A stretch of DNA of 64,000 nucleotides from JAFGSI01 sp041287425 (GTDB lineage Bacteria > Chloroflexota > Anaerolineae > Anaerolineales > Villigracilaceae). The notes under the pieces are model-generated. The model worked only from the letters and a program-made list of their open reading frames with translations. It searched no databases and was not told the DNA's origin. The position numbers and the translations under genes were made by a program. Positions 41,258-49,696 of this stretch are shown one piece after another. The DNA lies in the NCBI GenBank assembly GCA_041287425.1, contig JBEULG010000011.1, forward strand, positions 75,186 to 139,185, written 5' to 3'. Numbering within the stretch: the stretch's first letter is position 1; each line of letters opens with the position of its first letter.

Positions 41258-42415
41258 TCAAGGCGCGCCGCTGCCATACAGGGCCGGGTCGGTTGGCGTC
41301 TGGCCAGAAGGGTCGAAGACGTAAACCCAGTCGCCTATTTCGGCCCAGTCGTAAAGCCAGTGCGAATCGCCCAGCGACAGGTTGACGCAGCCGTGGGAGC
41401 GCGGGTATCCAAAGAAGGAGTGCCAGTATGCGCCGTGCAAGGCGCGCTTTTGGTCGAAATACATCGTCCAGGGCACGTCTTCCAGGTAGTAGTAGTCGGA
41501 GCGGTCGGCCTCGAAGGCGCCTTGCATGGTCTCGGCCTCTTTCTTCTCGTAAATCTGGAAAGTGCCAGGCTGAGTCCAGAACGGTTCGATGCCGCTCGAA
41601 ACCAGGGTAGCAAAAATCAACCCGCCGTTTTCGTAAACACTCAGGGTTTGCTGGTAGAGGTCGATCGAAATCCAGCGGTTGGCGGTCACACCCGGCGGTG
41701 GCGTCGCATCCGGCGTGACGACGGCCACCAGCCTGTCTTCCAGCCATTCGCCGGGCGCGATCCGCACCCAGTCGACGCCCTCGGCCTGCTGGACGCCAAA
41801 GACCTGGACGATGTCGAAGCGGGTGTAAGTCGTTCCGGTTGGTGGGGCGCTGAAACCGGGCGCGGCGCGGCTGACGGCCTCTTGCAGGACCCAGCCGAAG
41901 GCGTTGGGCGGCGTCGAACTGAACAGCAGCCCCTGGAAGGGATAGGGGAGTCCCACCCGCGAGCCGTCGCCGCGAATCCAGCCGCCAGCGCGGCGCAGGT
42001 AGTAGATACCCCCCTCGGCCTCGGTGCGTTCGCTGTAAGAGACGTACAAGATGTCTCCCGGCCCGATGTAAAGGCCGGCGCTGCCGCCGTTGATGGCCGC
42101 CGGCAGAGACGGGAAGACGGGCGTCCCGGTCTCCTCGACTCGAAAATACGAGTACGGGACCAGGCCGAGGGCGGCGTCGGGCGGGTAGGCTGGCAGGGGC
42201 AGAATCGGGTAAGGGATGCCTTCTTCGGCGGTCTGACGCAGAAATTGGGAGGGGCCGAGCGCCAGGCAGTCTTCAGGGGGCGAAAGATACAAATCGGGAG
42301 GGCAGACGACCGCCCCGGCGTCTGGTTCCGAAATATCCTGCGGGGCGGCAGCCTGGACGGAGGCAAAGGCAGCCACCAGTGCCAGGATGGAGGGGAGGAG
42401 AAGGCGAATTTTCAT
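41258..42415 (-). CDS. exported L,D-transpeptidase (YkuD domain)
   Basis: A 385-residue protein with an N-terminal signal peptide (MKIRLLLPSILALVAAFAS). The middle (about 60-235) holds SH3-like or wall-binding segments. The YkuD catalytic domain occupies about 245-370, with WISIDLYQQTLSVYENG and the active-site motif HSFFGYPRSHGCVNLSLGD, whose Cys is the nucleophile. It cross-links or anchors peptidoglycan through L,D bonds outside the membrane. The start at 42415 is supported by the signal peptide and the TATAAT nine bases before it. Confidence 0.9.
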   Translation of the reverse strand: MKIRLLLPSILALVAAFASVQAAAPQDISEPDAGAVVCPPDLYLSPPEDCLALGPSQFLRQTAEEGIPYPILPLPAYPPDAALGLVPYSYFRVEETGTPVFPSLPAAINGGSAGLYIGPGDILYVSYSERTEAEGGIYYLRRAGGWIRGDGSRVGLPYPFQGLLFSSTPPNAFGWVLQEAVSRAAPGFSAPPTGTTYTRFDIVQVFGVQQAEGVDWVRIAPGEWLEDRLVAVVTPDATPPPGVTANRWISIDLYQQTLSVYENGGLIFATLVSSGIEPFWTQPGTFQIYEKKEAETMQGAFEADRSDYYYLEDVPWTMYFDQKRALHGAYWHSFFGYPRSHGCVNLSLGDSHWLYDWAEIGDWVYVFDPSGQTPTDPALYGSGAP

Positions 42416-42424
42416 GCGCTGGGG

Positions 42425-42455
42425 ATTATAGCACGGCGGCTTACTATTTTGTAAA
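42425..42455 (-). promoter_or_regulatory. promoter of the L,D-transpeptidase gene
   Basis: Minus-strand TTTACA (42450-42455), a 19-base spacer and TATAAT (42425-42430). The -10 ends nine bases before the ATG, so the untranslated leader is almost absent. Confidence 0.6.
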
Positions 42456-42485
42456 GCCTGGGCTGAAAAATATACGTCAGGCAAC

Positions 42486-42514
42486 TTGACACATTTTCCG
42501 CCCTGTGCTAAATT
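42486..42514 (+). promoter_or_regulatory. promoter of the roadblock-V4R-regulator operon
   Basis: TTGACA (42486-42491), a 17-base spacer and TAAATT (42509-42514). Confidence 0.7.
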
Positions 42515-42568
42515 AGCAACAGTCATCATTGTGTTTCATCGCAAAAGCCTTGTGTCAAGGAGGCAGGG

Positions 42569-42940
42569 TTGACCAAGAATCGCACTCAATTGATGGTGGA
42601 TCGGCTGCGAGAAATGCAGGCCTCGTCGCCGGACATCGAGGCCTCGGCCATCGTCAGCGTGGATGGCTTGAGCATCGCCTCGGCTTTGCCTCAGGGGGTC
42701 GAGGAAGACCGCGTATCGGCTATGTCGGCAGCCATGCTTTCCCTGGGCGAGCGTATCGCCACCGAACTCGGCCGCGGCACGCTCGAACAGGTTTATATCA
42801 AAGGTGAAAAGGGCTACGTCGTCCTGATGTCGGTGGGCGAGGATGCCGTTCTCACGGCGCTGGCACGTGAACAGGCCAAACTGGGCCTTATCCTCCTGGA
42901 CATGCGCCGCGCCGCGGAAGATTTGACCAAACTCATCTAA
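42569..42940 (+). CDS. roadblock/LC7-domain protein
   Basis: A 123-residue roadblock/LC7 protein, a small alpha-beta dimer that in bacteria partners GTPase or signalling switches. Typical segments are VDRLREMQASSPDIEASAIV and VSVDGLSIASALP, then LGERIATELGRGTLEQVYIKG. It starts with TTG at 42569, supported by AAGGAGG six bases upstream. It is the first of four same-strand genes (roadblock, V4R, response regulator, glycosyltransferase), the first three likely forming a signalling unit. Confidence 0.82.
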   Translation: MTKNRTQLMVDRLREMQASSPDIEASAIVSVDGLSIASALPQGVEEDRVSAMSAAMLSLGERIATELGRGTLEQVYIKGEKGYVVLMSVGEDAVLTALAREQAKLGLILLDMRRAAEDLTKLI

Positions 42941-42952
42941 GGCAGCAAAGAC

Positions 42953-43588
42953 ATGGAGCCTATTCCGAAGAGCGGTTATTACTACGCCAACAAATTTGCC
43001 TTGATCACCCTCAAGGCCTATGAGGAAGTGATGGGCAAGAATGGCTTGAATGCCATTCTGAATCTGGCCGGGTTGAGTCATTTGATTGATAATTATCCCC
43101 CCGACAACCTGGAGCGCGAATTCGACTTTGCCGATTTTACGGCCATTCATGTGGCGCTGGAGGAAATGTACGGCCCGCGCGGCGGGCGCGGATTGGCCCT
43201 GCGCGCCGGCCGGGCGACCTTCAACGATGCCTTGAAGAACTTTGGCGCTCTGGCCGGGGTGGGCGATTTGGCCTTCAAAGTGTTGCCGCTGGTAGCCAAG
43301 TTGCGCATCGGCCTGCCGGCCAGCGCCAAGATTTTCTCGCAAGTCACCGACCAGTATTCTACGGTTGACGAAACCGAAAACGAATTCATCTGGACCATCC
43401 ATCGCTGTCCGATCTGCTGGGGCCGCAAGGGATTGGACAAGCCCGTCTGCTACATTTCGACCGGCTTGTTGCAGGCTATGTTGACCTGGGTTTCGGGCGG
43501 GCTGGAGTTCCGCGTCAACGAGTCGCGTTGCTGTGCGATGGGTGATACGGTCTGCGAATTCGTCATCCAGAAAGAACCGTTGACCTGA
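42953..43588 (+). CDS. V4R-domain protein
   Basis: A 211-residue protein with a C-terminal V4R (4-vinyl reductase-like, NO-signalling-fold) domain. Marks are the paired CPIC and PVCYISTGLLQ segments followed by VNESRCCAMGDTVCEFVIQ. V4R domains bind small hydrophobic ligands or metals and act as sensors. It lies 12 bases after the roadblock gene and 15 before a response regulator, so it may be the sensing partner in that group. The ligand is unknown. Confidence 0.8.
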   Translation: MEPIPKSGYYYANKFALITLKAYEEVMGKNGLNAILNLAGLSHLIDNYPPDNLEREFDFADFTAIHVALEEMYGPRGGRGLALRAGRATFNDALKNFGALAGVGDLAFKVLPLVAKLRIGLPASAKIFSQVTDQYSTVDETENEFIWTIHRCPICWGRKGLDKPVCYISTGLLQAMLTWVSGGLEFRVNESRCCAMGDTVCEFVIQKEPLT

Positions 43589-43603
43589 TTCGAGAGGTGG
43601 GTC

Positions 43604-44452
43604 ATGGGCGAGGCCAAACCGAAGCTCCTCATCGTCGAAGACGACCTCGATGTTGCCGATATGCTGAACGCTTATTTCCGCGTTCAGGGCTATGAGGTCT
43701 TTACGGTCAACTGGGGCGAAGATGGCGTGCGAGCCAGTCAGGCCTCGCGCCCCGATTTGATCATCCTCGATATCCGTCTGCCGGACATTGACGGCTACGA
43801 GGTTGCCCGCCGTCTGCGCTCTGATCGCCGCACGGCCGATATTCCCATCATTTTCCTGACCGAAAAGCGCGAGCGGGCCGACCGCCTGCAAGGCCTGGAA
43901 CTGGGCGCCGATGATTACATCACCAAGCCCTTCGATGTCCAGGAACTGCGTCTGCGCGTGCGCAATGCTTTGCGGCGGGCCAGCCAGGACACCCTGACCA
44001 ACCCCGTCACCAGTCTGCCGGATGGCAGGCTGGTGGATGAGCGCTTGCGCGAATGTCTGCAGGGCGGCAACTGGGCCATGCTGCTCGTCTCGCTCGAAAA
44101 CCTGGATTCGTTCCGCGAATCCTACGGTTTTGTCGCCTCGGATGATGTCTTGCGGGCGGTCAGCCTGATGGTCCACAACGCCATGCGCGAGATTGGCACT
44201 TCCGGCGACTTCCTGGGTCACATCGGGCCGACCGATTTCGTCCTGGTGACCACGCCGGAGCGGGCGGCGACCTTGCAGGAGCGGGTGCGTTCGCGCCTGG
44301 AACAGTCTCTCGATTACTTCTATCCGATCAAAGACCGCGAGCAGCCGGTGCCGCGCGGCCAGCGGCTGGCAATTCGAATTGGCGAATTGCCGCGCGGCGC
44401 TTATGCGACCATCGAGGACTTGAAGATGGCCCTGCTGCGCACGCGCAGGTAG
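43604..44452 (+). CDS. response regulator with degenerate GGDEF-like output domain
   Basis: A 282-residue regulator. The receiver (6-122) has the acidic pair VEDDLD, the phospho-acceptor Asp in LIILDIRLPDIDGYEV and the Lys in YITKPFDV. The C-terminal part (130-270) resembles a diguanylate cyclase fold (TNPVTSLPDGRLVDERL), but the signature loop reads GHIGPTDFVLV instead of GGDEF, so it probably does not make c-di-GMP. It may bind a nucleotide or a protein. No separate kinase gene adjoins it. Confidence 0.82.
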   Translation: MGEAKPKLLIVEDDLDVADMLNAYFRVQGYEVFTVNWGEDGVRASQASRPDLIILDIRLPDIDGYEVARRLRSDRRTADIPIIFLTEKRERADRLQGLELGADDYITKPFDVQELRLRVRNALRRASQDTLTNPVTSLPDGRLVDERLRECLQGGNWAMLLVSLENLDSFRESYGFVASDDVLRAVSLMVHNAMREIGTSGDFLGHIGPTDFVLVTTPERAATLQERVRSRLEQSLDYFYPIKDREQPVPRGQRLAIRIGELPRGAYATIEDLKMALLRTRR

Positions 44453-44460
44453 GAGAGCGA

Positions 44461-45210
44461 TTGCGAATCACGGTTGTTATTCCCACCTATAACGAAGCGG
44501 AGAACCTGCCGAAATTGGTCTCCGCTTTATTTATGCTTCCGCTGGACGTGAACCTCCTGATCGTGGACGATAACAGCCCAGATGGGACCGGCCGCCTCGC
44601 CGATGAACTGGCGGCGGCCTACCCGGAGCGGCTGGCCGTCTTGCACCGCGCCGGAAAACTCGGCCTGCGTTCGGCTTATCTGGAGGGCTTCCGCCTGGCG
44701 TTGGAAGGCGGGGCCGAAGCGGTGGCTCAGATGGACGCCGATTTTTCGCACGACCCCCAGGCGCTGATGGCGATGGCGGAGCGCCTGGCGGCCTGCGATG
44801 TGGTCCTGGGGTCGCGCTATGTGCCCGGCGGCAGCGTGGACGTGCGCTGGTCGCCCTGGCGCAAGATGCTCTCAGCGTTTGGCAATTTCTACGCTCGCAC
44901 CATTCTGGGCCTGCCGCTGCGCGACGTGACGACCGGCTTCCGCTTGTGGCGGCGCGAGACTTTGCTGGCCATGCCCCTCGACCGTATTCGTGCCAGCGGC
45001 TATATTTTCCTCGTCGAGATGGCATATCTGGCGCACTGCCTGGAATTCCGCTTTGGCGAGGTACCGATTTATTTTGCCGAACGGCGGGCCGGGAAGTCAA
45101 AAATGTCGCTTCGGATTCAAGTCGAAGCGGCGCTGCGCGTTTGGCAGGTCTGGTGGGGGTATCGGGACTTGCGCCGGCTGGGGCGCGCCGGAAGGCGTCC
45201 GTCCGCTTGA
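44461..45210 (+). CDS. polyprenyl-phosphate sugar synthase, DPM1-like (GT2)
   Basis: A 249-residue GT2 enzyme resembling dolichol/polyprenol-phosphate mannose synthase. The nucleotide-sugar motifs are VVIPTYNEAENLPKLV (about 5-20), LIVDDNSPDGTG, the metal motif VAQMDADFSHDP and TTGFRLWRRE. It lacks C-terminal TM helices, like soluble DPM1. It starts with TTG directly after the regulator. The product would serve membrane glycosyltransferases such as GT87 enzymes; one is encoded at 23.8-25.0 kb. Confidence 0.85.
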   Translation: MRITVVIPTYNEAENLPKLVSALFMLPLDVNLLIVDDNSPDGTGRLADELAAAYPERLAVLHRAGKLGLRSAYLEGFRLALEGGAEAVAQMDADFSHDPQALMAMAERLAACDVVLGSRYVPGGSVDVRWSPWRKMLSAFGNFYARTILGLPLRDVTTGFRLWRRETLLAMPLDRIRASGYIFLVEMAYLAHCLEFRFGEVPIYFAERRAGKSKMSLRIQVEAALRVWQVWWGYRDLRRLGRAGRRPSA

Positions 45211-45214
45211 AGTT

Positions 45215-46048
45215 CTAGAGGCGTTCAATCAGTTTTCCCCATTCATCCAGGCTGAGCGTTTCGGCGCGCCGCATCGGGTCGATGCCTGCCGCGGCGAGCA
45301 GGCGTTCGGCGGCGGCGGTTTCGATTCCCAGGCCGCCGGCCAGGGCGTTGCGCAGGGTTTTGCGTTTTTGCGAGAAGCCGGCGCGTGTCAGGCGGAAGAA
45401 AATGTCCATTTGGGGCGCCGGGAAGCGCGGCTGCGGCGCGACCTCGATGCAAACGACCGCCGAGTCGACTTTGGGCGGCGGGTAGAAGGCTTGGGCGGGG
45501 AGGCGCGCCGCCAGGCGCGGCGCCCCATAGACCTGCACGCTCAGCGCCAGCAGACTCAGCCGTCCCGGCCCGGCGCAGATGCGCTCGGCCACCTCGCGCT
45601 GGACGGTCAGCACCAGGCGGCGGGGACGGGGTTCGTTTTCGAGCAAATGCCGGAGCAGAGCCGAGGTGATGTAGTAGGGGATGTTGGCCACCACCAGGTA
45701 ATCGGCCGAGTCGATCAGGTCGGCAGGCCGGAGGTCGAGAATGTCGCCCTGCACCAGGCGCACGTTGGAGTAAGGGGCCAGGACGGCGCGCAGGGCCGGG
45801 AAGAGGGCCTCGTCCAGTTCGACGGCGGTGACGGTGCGGGCGGCCAGGGCCAGGTAACGCGTCAGCCCGCCCAGACCCGGCCCGATTTCCAGAACGGCGT
45901 CGGTGCGCTCTATTTCGGCGGCGGCGACGATTTTTTGCAAGGCGTGGTTGTCCTGCAAAAAATTCTGGCCAAGCCCTTTGCGGGGTCGCAGCCCGTATTG
46001 CCGCAGCAGGCCGGGGACATCGAGAGGGGGCAGCCGAATAACGCTCAT
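45215..46048 (-). CDS. rsmA: 16S rRNA dimethyladenosine transferase
   Basis: A 277-residue enzyme (KsgA) dimethylating two adjacent adenines near the 3' end of 16S rRNA. The SAM motif is VLEIGPGLGGLTRYLALAA and the catalytic motif NIPYYITSALLRHLL. The N-terminal KGLGQNFLQD and the C-terminal FFRLTRAGFSQKRKTLRNAL are typical. It overlaps the stop codon of the G5/3D lipoprotein gene by four bases, an association also seen in Firmicutes (yabE-rnmV-ksgA). Confidence 0.95.
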   Translation of the reverse strand: MSVIRLPPLDVPGLLRQYGLRPRKGLGQNFLQDNHALQKIVAAAEIERTDAVLEIGPGLGGLTRYLALAARTVTAVELDEALFPALRAVLAPYSNVRLVQGDILDLRPADLIDSADYLVVANIPYYITSALLRHLLENEPRPRRLVLTVQREVAERICAGPGRLSLLALSVQVYGAPRLAARLPAQAFYPPPKVDSAVVCIEVAPQPRFPAPQMDIFFRLTRAGFSQKRKTLRNALAGGLGIETAAAERLLAAAGIDPMRRAETLSLDEWGKLIERL

Positions 46049-47247
46049 GGCAGGATGTAGGGGATGTTTTCCGGCACAGGGGTCAGGAAGTAAATGGTAA
46101 TCCAGCCGCTCCAGGGGACGTAGTTGTCATCGGTGTAGCCCAGGTCAACCCAGTAGTGGTTGCCGGGCGGCCAGCCGGCGCCGACGTCTTCGATGGTGGC
46201 GCGGCCGTAGCCGGGGACGTAGATGGGCCAGCCCTGCATCAGGTAGTACCAGGAGCGCACGACGGCCACGACGCCGATTTGTACCGGCTTGCGGCTGGAG
46301 GTGTAATAGTAGCAGGGATAGACGGTGTAGCCACCGCAGGGCGCGTAGGAGGTCACATAGACTTGAAGCGAGCGCCAGTATTCGATGGTGACGCCGTCCA
46401 CGACGGCGGTGCGGACGACGACCTGCGTCCCGTAACCGGTGACCTGGTCGCGCGGCGGGCGGACGACCGTCTCGGCCTCGATGGAGCGCGCCGCCTCGAC
46501 CTCGTCCTCGTAGCGCACGCGCGTCCGGCTGATGGCCAGCCCCGGCTCGCCGACCTGAATGATTTCCTGCTGGTCGAGTTCCAGTTGGGGGGTCAGTTCG
46601 GTGCGGGTTTGGTAGGGCAGGCTGGTCTGGGTCAGGAGGACGTCCTCGCGGACGCGCACGAGGCGGATTTGGCCGTCGGCCGGCAGGGGGGCGTTTTCGG
46701 GCGGGATGGCATAATCCAGGCCGAGGAGGGGGAGGCCGGCCTCGGCCAGCGCCTGCCCGACGGTGGCGGCCGAGGAGCGCGCCTGGATCTGGCGGCCGTC
46801 AACGCTGATGGTGAGTTCGCTCGCCGGCTGATAGACGACGCTCAGGTCCCCCGTGAGCGGCGTTTCGGCGGGTGGTTCGAGGCGGTCGGCGGCGCGGAGG
46901 GGGAGGCCGGCCTCGCGCAGGGCCTGGCCGACGTTTTCGGCGGAGGTTTGCAGGAGGCGCGTTCCATCGGGGGCGACCAACGTCAGGTTGACGGCGCGGC
47001 GGACGGTCAGGGTGTAGGCCGGCGCTTCCGGCAGCGGCTCATTGAGCGGCAGGGCCGCGCCGCGATAGAGCAGCCGGTCGGCGGCGCCGAGGGCGATACC
47101 GGCCTCGGCCAACAGCGCCGAGGGCAGGCGTTCGGCGCTGCTCAGCGTGATGATTCGCTCACCGTCCAGGATGGTGACCTCGGCGGCCGCAGGCTGACAG
47201 GCGGCGAGCAGGAGCAGGCTCAGCAGGAGCCAGAGACTGCGTTTCAT
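46045..47247 (-). CDS. G5/3D-domain surface lipoprotein (YabE-like)
   Basis: A 400-residue lipoprotein with signal LLSLLLLAACQ (lipidated C17). Two DUF348/ubiquitin-like repeats (about 30-160), one with VNLTLVAPDGTRLLQTSAEN and a second with ELTISVDGRQIQARSS, precede a G5 domain (about 185-260) and a C-terminal 3D domain (about 275-385, YVTSYAPCGGYT and YVPGYGRATIEDVG). In Firmicutes such proteins act on or bind the cell wall. One of the three Asp that name the 3D domain is replaced (GVVAVVRSW), so catalysis is uncertain. A TACAAT box ends seven bases before the ATG. Confidence 0.85.
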   Translation of the reverse strand: MKRSLWLLLSLLLLAACQPAAAEVTILDGERIITLSSAERLPSALLAEAGIALGAADRLLYRGAALPLNEPLPEAPAYTLTVRRAVNLTLVAPDGTRLLQTSAENVGQALREAGLPLRAADRLEPPAETPLTGDLSVVYQPASELTISVDGRQIQARSSAATVGQALAEAGLPLLGLDYAIPPENAPLPADGQIRLVRVREDVLLTQTSLPYQTRTELTPQLELDQQEIIQVGEPGLAISRTRVRYEDEVEAARSIEAETVVRPPRDQVTGYGTQVVVRTAVVDGVTIEYWRSLQVYVTSYAPCGGYTVYPCYYYTSSRKPVQIGVVAVVRSWYYLMQGWPIYVPGYGRATIEDVGAGWPPGNHYWVDLGYTDDNYVPWSGWITIYFLTPVPENIPYILP

Positions 47248-47254
47248 GAACGGG

Positions 47255-47260
47255 ATTGTA
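47255..47260 (-). promoter_or_regulatory. -10-like box (TACAAT), probable leaderless start of the G5/3D gene
   Basis: Minus-strand TACAAT seven bases before the ATG at 47247. Confidence 0.4.
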
Positions 47261-47282
47261 TCACAAGGCCGGGCCGGGCTTT

Positions 47283-47660
47283 TCAGGGGGTCATGAATGG
47301 AAAATAGAAGGGGATGTGCATGACCAGGGCGGCCAGGTTGAATCCGCCCGGCAGGAAGCCGGTGACGGCGGCGATGAACAGCCCAAAACCGTTGACCAAA
47401 AAGGCGGCCACGAAGCCGCTCAGGGCATGCCATCTTTTGGACGCAATCAGGGCGACGGCGACGAGCATGTCCAGGCCGCCGGGGGCCAAGAGGCACAGGG
47501 CGCTGTTTTGCGCCAGGCTGGCCTGGCCCAAGGCCGCGGCCAGGCTCCAGGCCACGCTGAAGAGGGCGAACCAGCCGGCGAAACCGGTCAGAAATTCGAG
47601 GACTCGGGCGCGCCGGGGCAGGGGCGGCGTGCCGGCAGGATGACGGTCGAGGTAGGACAT
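47283..47660 (-). CDS. small membrane protein of unknown function
   Basis: A 125-residue protein with about four TM helices, the last ending near the C-terminus (ALVMHIPFYFPFMTP). There is a proline-rich N-terminus (HPAGTPPLPRRA) and no recognised motif. Four-helix DoxX-like or SdpI-like proteins have similar size, but conserved residues are not evident. It lies 18 bases downstream of the aminotransferase gene on the same strand and may be co-transcribed. Confidence 0.6.
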   Translation of the reverse strand: MSYLDRHPAGTPPLPRRARVLEFLTGFAGWFALFSVAWSLAAALGQASLAQNSALCLLAPGGLDMLVAVALIASKRWHALSGFVAAFLVNGFGLFIAAVTGFLPGGFNLAALVMHIPFYFPFMTP

Positions 47661-47678
47661 GGCGGTTTATCCTAAAGG

Positions 47679-48782
47679 TCAATCGGCAAGCAATTTCGCG
47701 AGCGCGGCGAGCAGTTTCTCCACATTTTCCGGCCGGCTGGAATATCCCATCAGGCCGATGCGCCAGACCTTGTCTTTGAGGTCGCCGAAACCGGCGGCGA
47801 TTTCGATGTCGTATTCGTTCAGCAGGCGGGCGCGGACGGCGTGGGGGTCGAGGCCGGCAGGCACGCAGGCGGTGGTCAGCGGCGGCAGGCGGTAATGGGA
47901 GGGGATGAAGGGCGGAACGCCGAGGGCTTCCAGGCCTGCCCACAGGCGTTCGGCGTTGGCCCGGCAGCGGGCGAAGGCTGCTTCCAAACCCTCCTCGAAC
48001 AGGAGGTCCAGGGCTTCGACCAGGGCGCAGTGCAGGGCAGACGAGGCAGTGTGATGGTAGGCGTGGGCGCCGTTCCAGTAGGCGGCGTACAGGTTCAGAT
48101 CGAGGTAGAAGGAGGGGACGGGCGTCCGGCGGCGGGCGACCGCCTGGCGGGCGCGCGGCCCGAAGGTGATCGGCGCCAAACCGGCCGGTGCCGAAAGATT
48201 CTTCTGGCTGGCCGAGTAAGCGGCATCCACCTGCCATTCGTCCACCCGGACGGGAATGCCGCCGAGGGAGGTGACCGTGTCGAGCAGAAGCAGCGCCCCG
48301 AAGCGGTGGGCGGCGGCGGCGATTTCGGGGATGTGCAACTGCTCGGCCCCCGTGCTGGTCTCGGCGTGGACGACGGCCAGCACCTTGTAGGCTTTTTTCT
48401 TGAGGGCCGCCTCGATCTCATCCACCTCGAAGATTTCGCCGAGGGGGCGCTCAATGCGGTCTACCGCGGCGCCGAGGCGGGCGGCCATCTCGGCCAGGCG
48501 GGCGCCAAAGTAGCCGTGGACGGCGACCAGGACGCCGTCGCCCGGTTCGAGCAGGTTGGCCAGAGCGGCTTCCATGCCGGAGGTGCCGGTGCCTGAGAGG
48601 GCAAAAGTCCATTCGTTTTCGGTCTGGAAGAGGCGGCGGAGCAAGTCTTGCTCGCGGGCATACAGGTCGAGCAGTAATGGGTCGAGGTGGCCGATGGTAG
48701 GGCTGCTCAGGGCGCGCAGGACGCGCGGGTGAGTCATGCTGGGGCCGGGCCCCAACAGGATGCGGGCGGGAGAAGCGGTCAT
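47679..48782 (-). CDS. alanine-glyoxylate / serine-pyruvate class V aminotransferase
   Basis: A 367-residue PLP enzyme of the class V alanine-glyoxylate aminotransferase group. The Schiff-base Lys is in YSASQKNLSAPAGLAPI. Other features are LLGPGPSMTHPRVLRAL at the start, GTGTSGMEAALANLLEPGD, and VVHAETSTGAEQ followed by LLLLDTVTSLGGIPV with the cofactor Asp. It may make glycine from glyoxylate or serve photorespiration-like or serine metabolism; the substrate pair cannot be fixed from sequence. Confidence 0.9.
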   Translation of the reverse strand: MTASPARILLGPGPSMTHPRVLRALSSPTIGHLDPLLLDLYAREQDLLRRLFQTENEWTFALSGTGTSGMEAALANLLEPGDGVLVAVHGYFGARLAEMAARLGAAVDRIERPLGEIFEVDEIEAALKKKAYKVLAVVHAETSTGAEQLHIPEIAAAAHRFGALLLLDTVTSLGGIPVRVDEWQVDAAYSASQKNLSAPAGLAPITFGPRARQAVARRRTPVPSFYLDLNLYAAYWNGAHAYHHTASSALHCALVEALDLLFEEGLEAAFARCRANAERLWAGLEALGVPPFIPSHYRLPPLTTACVPAGLDPHAVRARLLNEYDIEIAAGFGDLKDKVWRIGLMGYSSRPENVEKLLAALAKLLAD

Positions 48783-48832
48783 GCCGGCCTCCTGAGGCGA
48801 TGGTCGGTCGTCGGTGGCGATTTAAACAGAAT

Positions 48833-48851
48833 GGGCGCGAGAGGCGCGCCC
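48833..48851. terminator. GC-rich hairpin after the acidic small-protein gene
   Basis: A 7-bp stem GGGCGCG / CGCGCCC with a five-base loop lies 22 bases past the stop codon of the acidic protein gene (minus strand). The minus-strand 3' flank is ATTCTGTTT. Confidence 0.5.
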
Positions 48852-48872
48852 GTGTTTCGTTTGGAGGTATTT

Positions 48873-49103
48873 CTAGAACTCATCTTCTTCGTCTTCCCAA
48901 AGGTCCTCGTCGTCTTCTTCTTCCAGGTCCTCTTCTTCCCATTCTTCCTCTTCATCTTCCCAATCCTCGTCACCGGCGAGGGCTTCTTCGGTGGGGGAGT
49001 AGGTGGCGCAGCCGGTGTCGGGGTCGATCTCGACCGCCGCGGCGCTACAGTAGCCTTCGTCGAGGAAAACACAGTCTGAGTAGTGGCAGCGAATGCGGGG
49101 CAT
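48873..49103 (-). CDS. small Cys-cluster protein with a long acidic tail
   Basis: A 76-residue protein in two parts. Residues 1-36 hold four Cys (C6, C11, C19, C32) in a DUF1540-like pattern (CHYSDCVFLDEGYCSA and DTGCATYS) that could bind a metal or an Fe-S centre. Residues 44-76 are almost wholly Glu, Asp and Trp (DEDWEDEEEEWEEED and similar). The start has an AGGAGG site. It is nine bases after the VKOR gene. Function is unknown; the acidic tail suggests binding to a basic partner or metal ions. Confidence 0.7.
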   Translation of the reverse strand: MPRIRCHYSDCVFLDEGYCSAAAVEIDPDTGCATYSPTEEALAGDEDWEDEEEEWEEEDLEEEDDEDLWEDEEDEF

Positions 49104-49112
49104 GCATTCCTC

Positions 49113-49577
49113 CTAGGATGAGAATTGTTTGGCAAGCCGAATGATGGCAATCACGAAATTGATGGTGATCAGGATGGCCGAGGCGACACAGAAGGGGCAA
49201 AACGAACCGATGATGGCGAATTCGACCCAGGTCAGGTAAGCCGAGAAAATGACACCGGTCAGGGTCATGCCGAAGATCATCAGCGGGCCGTTTTCAGCGA
49301 AGAAGCGCTGGCGGCGTTCGAGGAAGTGAACGCCGACGATGGCCAGGTAGCCCAGCAGGCCGATCAGCGAGACCGGCATAGTGCCCAGGCGCGAATAAGG
49401 GCTGGCGTTGACCGCCGCGCAGCCGCCGCTCCCCAAACACATGCTTGCCGCGCCGCTCCATTTCAGGATCAGCAGATAGAGCGAGTCGGTTGCACCGAGT
49501 AGGGCGATGGCAACGGAAATCCAATAGAGAGGCTGGTGGGGTAAACGGCGGGAGGAAGGTTGAGTGCGAGGCGTCAT
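49113..49577 (-). CDS. vitamin K epoxide reductase (VKOR) family protein
   Basis: A 154-residue membrane protein with four to five TM helices. Its redox residues are the external pair C47 and C53 (MCLGSGGCAAVNAS), the adjacent Ser/Pro loop SRLGTMPVSLIGLLGY and the quinone-side CPFC (C127, C130). In bacteria VKOR replaces DsbB, reoxidising a DsbA-like thioredoxin. No fused thioredoxin domain is present. A thioredoxin-like protein with a CLAC site is encoded at 62.9 kb and could be a partner, though it is not adjacent. Confidence 0.9.
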   Translation of the reverse strand: MTPRTQPSSRRLPHQPLYWISVAIALLGATDSLYLLILKWSGAASMCLGSGGCAAVNASPYSRLGTMPVSLIGLLGYLAIVGVHFLERRQRFFAENGPLMIFGMTLTGVIFSAYLTWVEFAIIGSFCPFCVASAILITINFVIAIIRLAKQFSS

Positions 49578-49696
49578 GGCACGGTCTCCGCGTGGCAGGC
49601 AGCGATTTTACCCCAGAGGAGGCAATCCGTAAAGCGTGGCGCAGGCAGGGGAATCGCTTTGCCGCCTGGAAAAGCGGCGACATTATACCACACGAA

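Noticed and set aside
46045..48237. A 730-residue reading of the G5/3D gene extending far upstream.
   Set aside because: The N-terminal 330 residues are Arg/Pro-rich and lie antisense or out of frame over the aminotransferase and membrane-protein genes; the signal peptide at 47247 is the true start.
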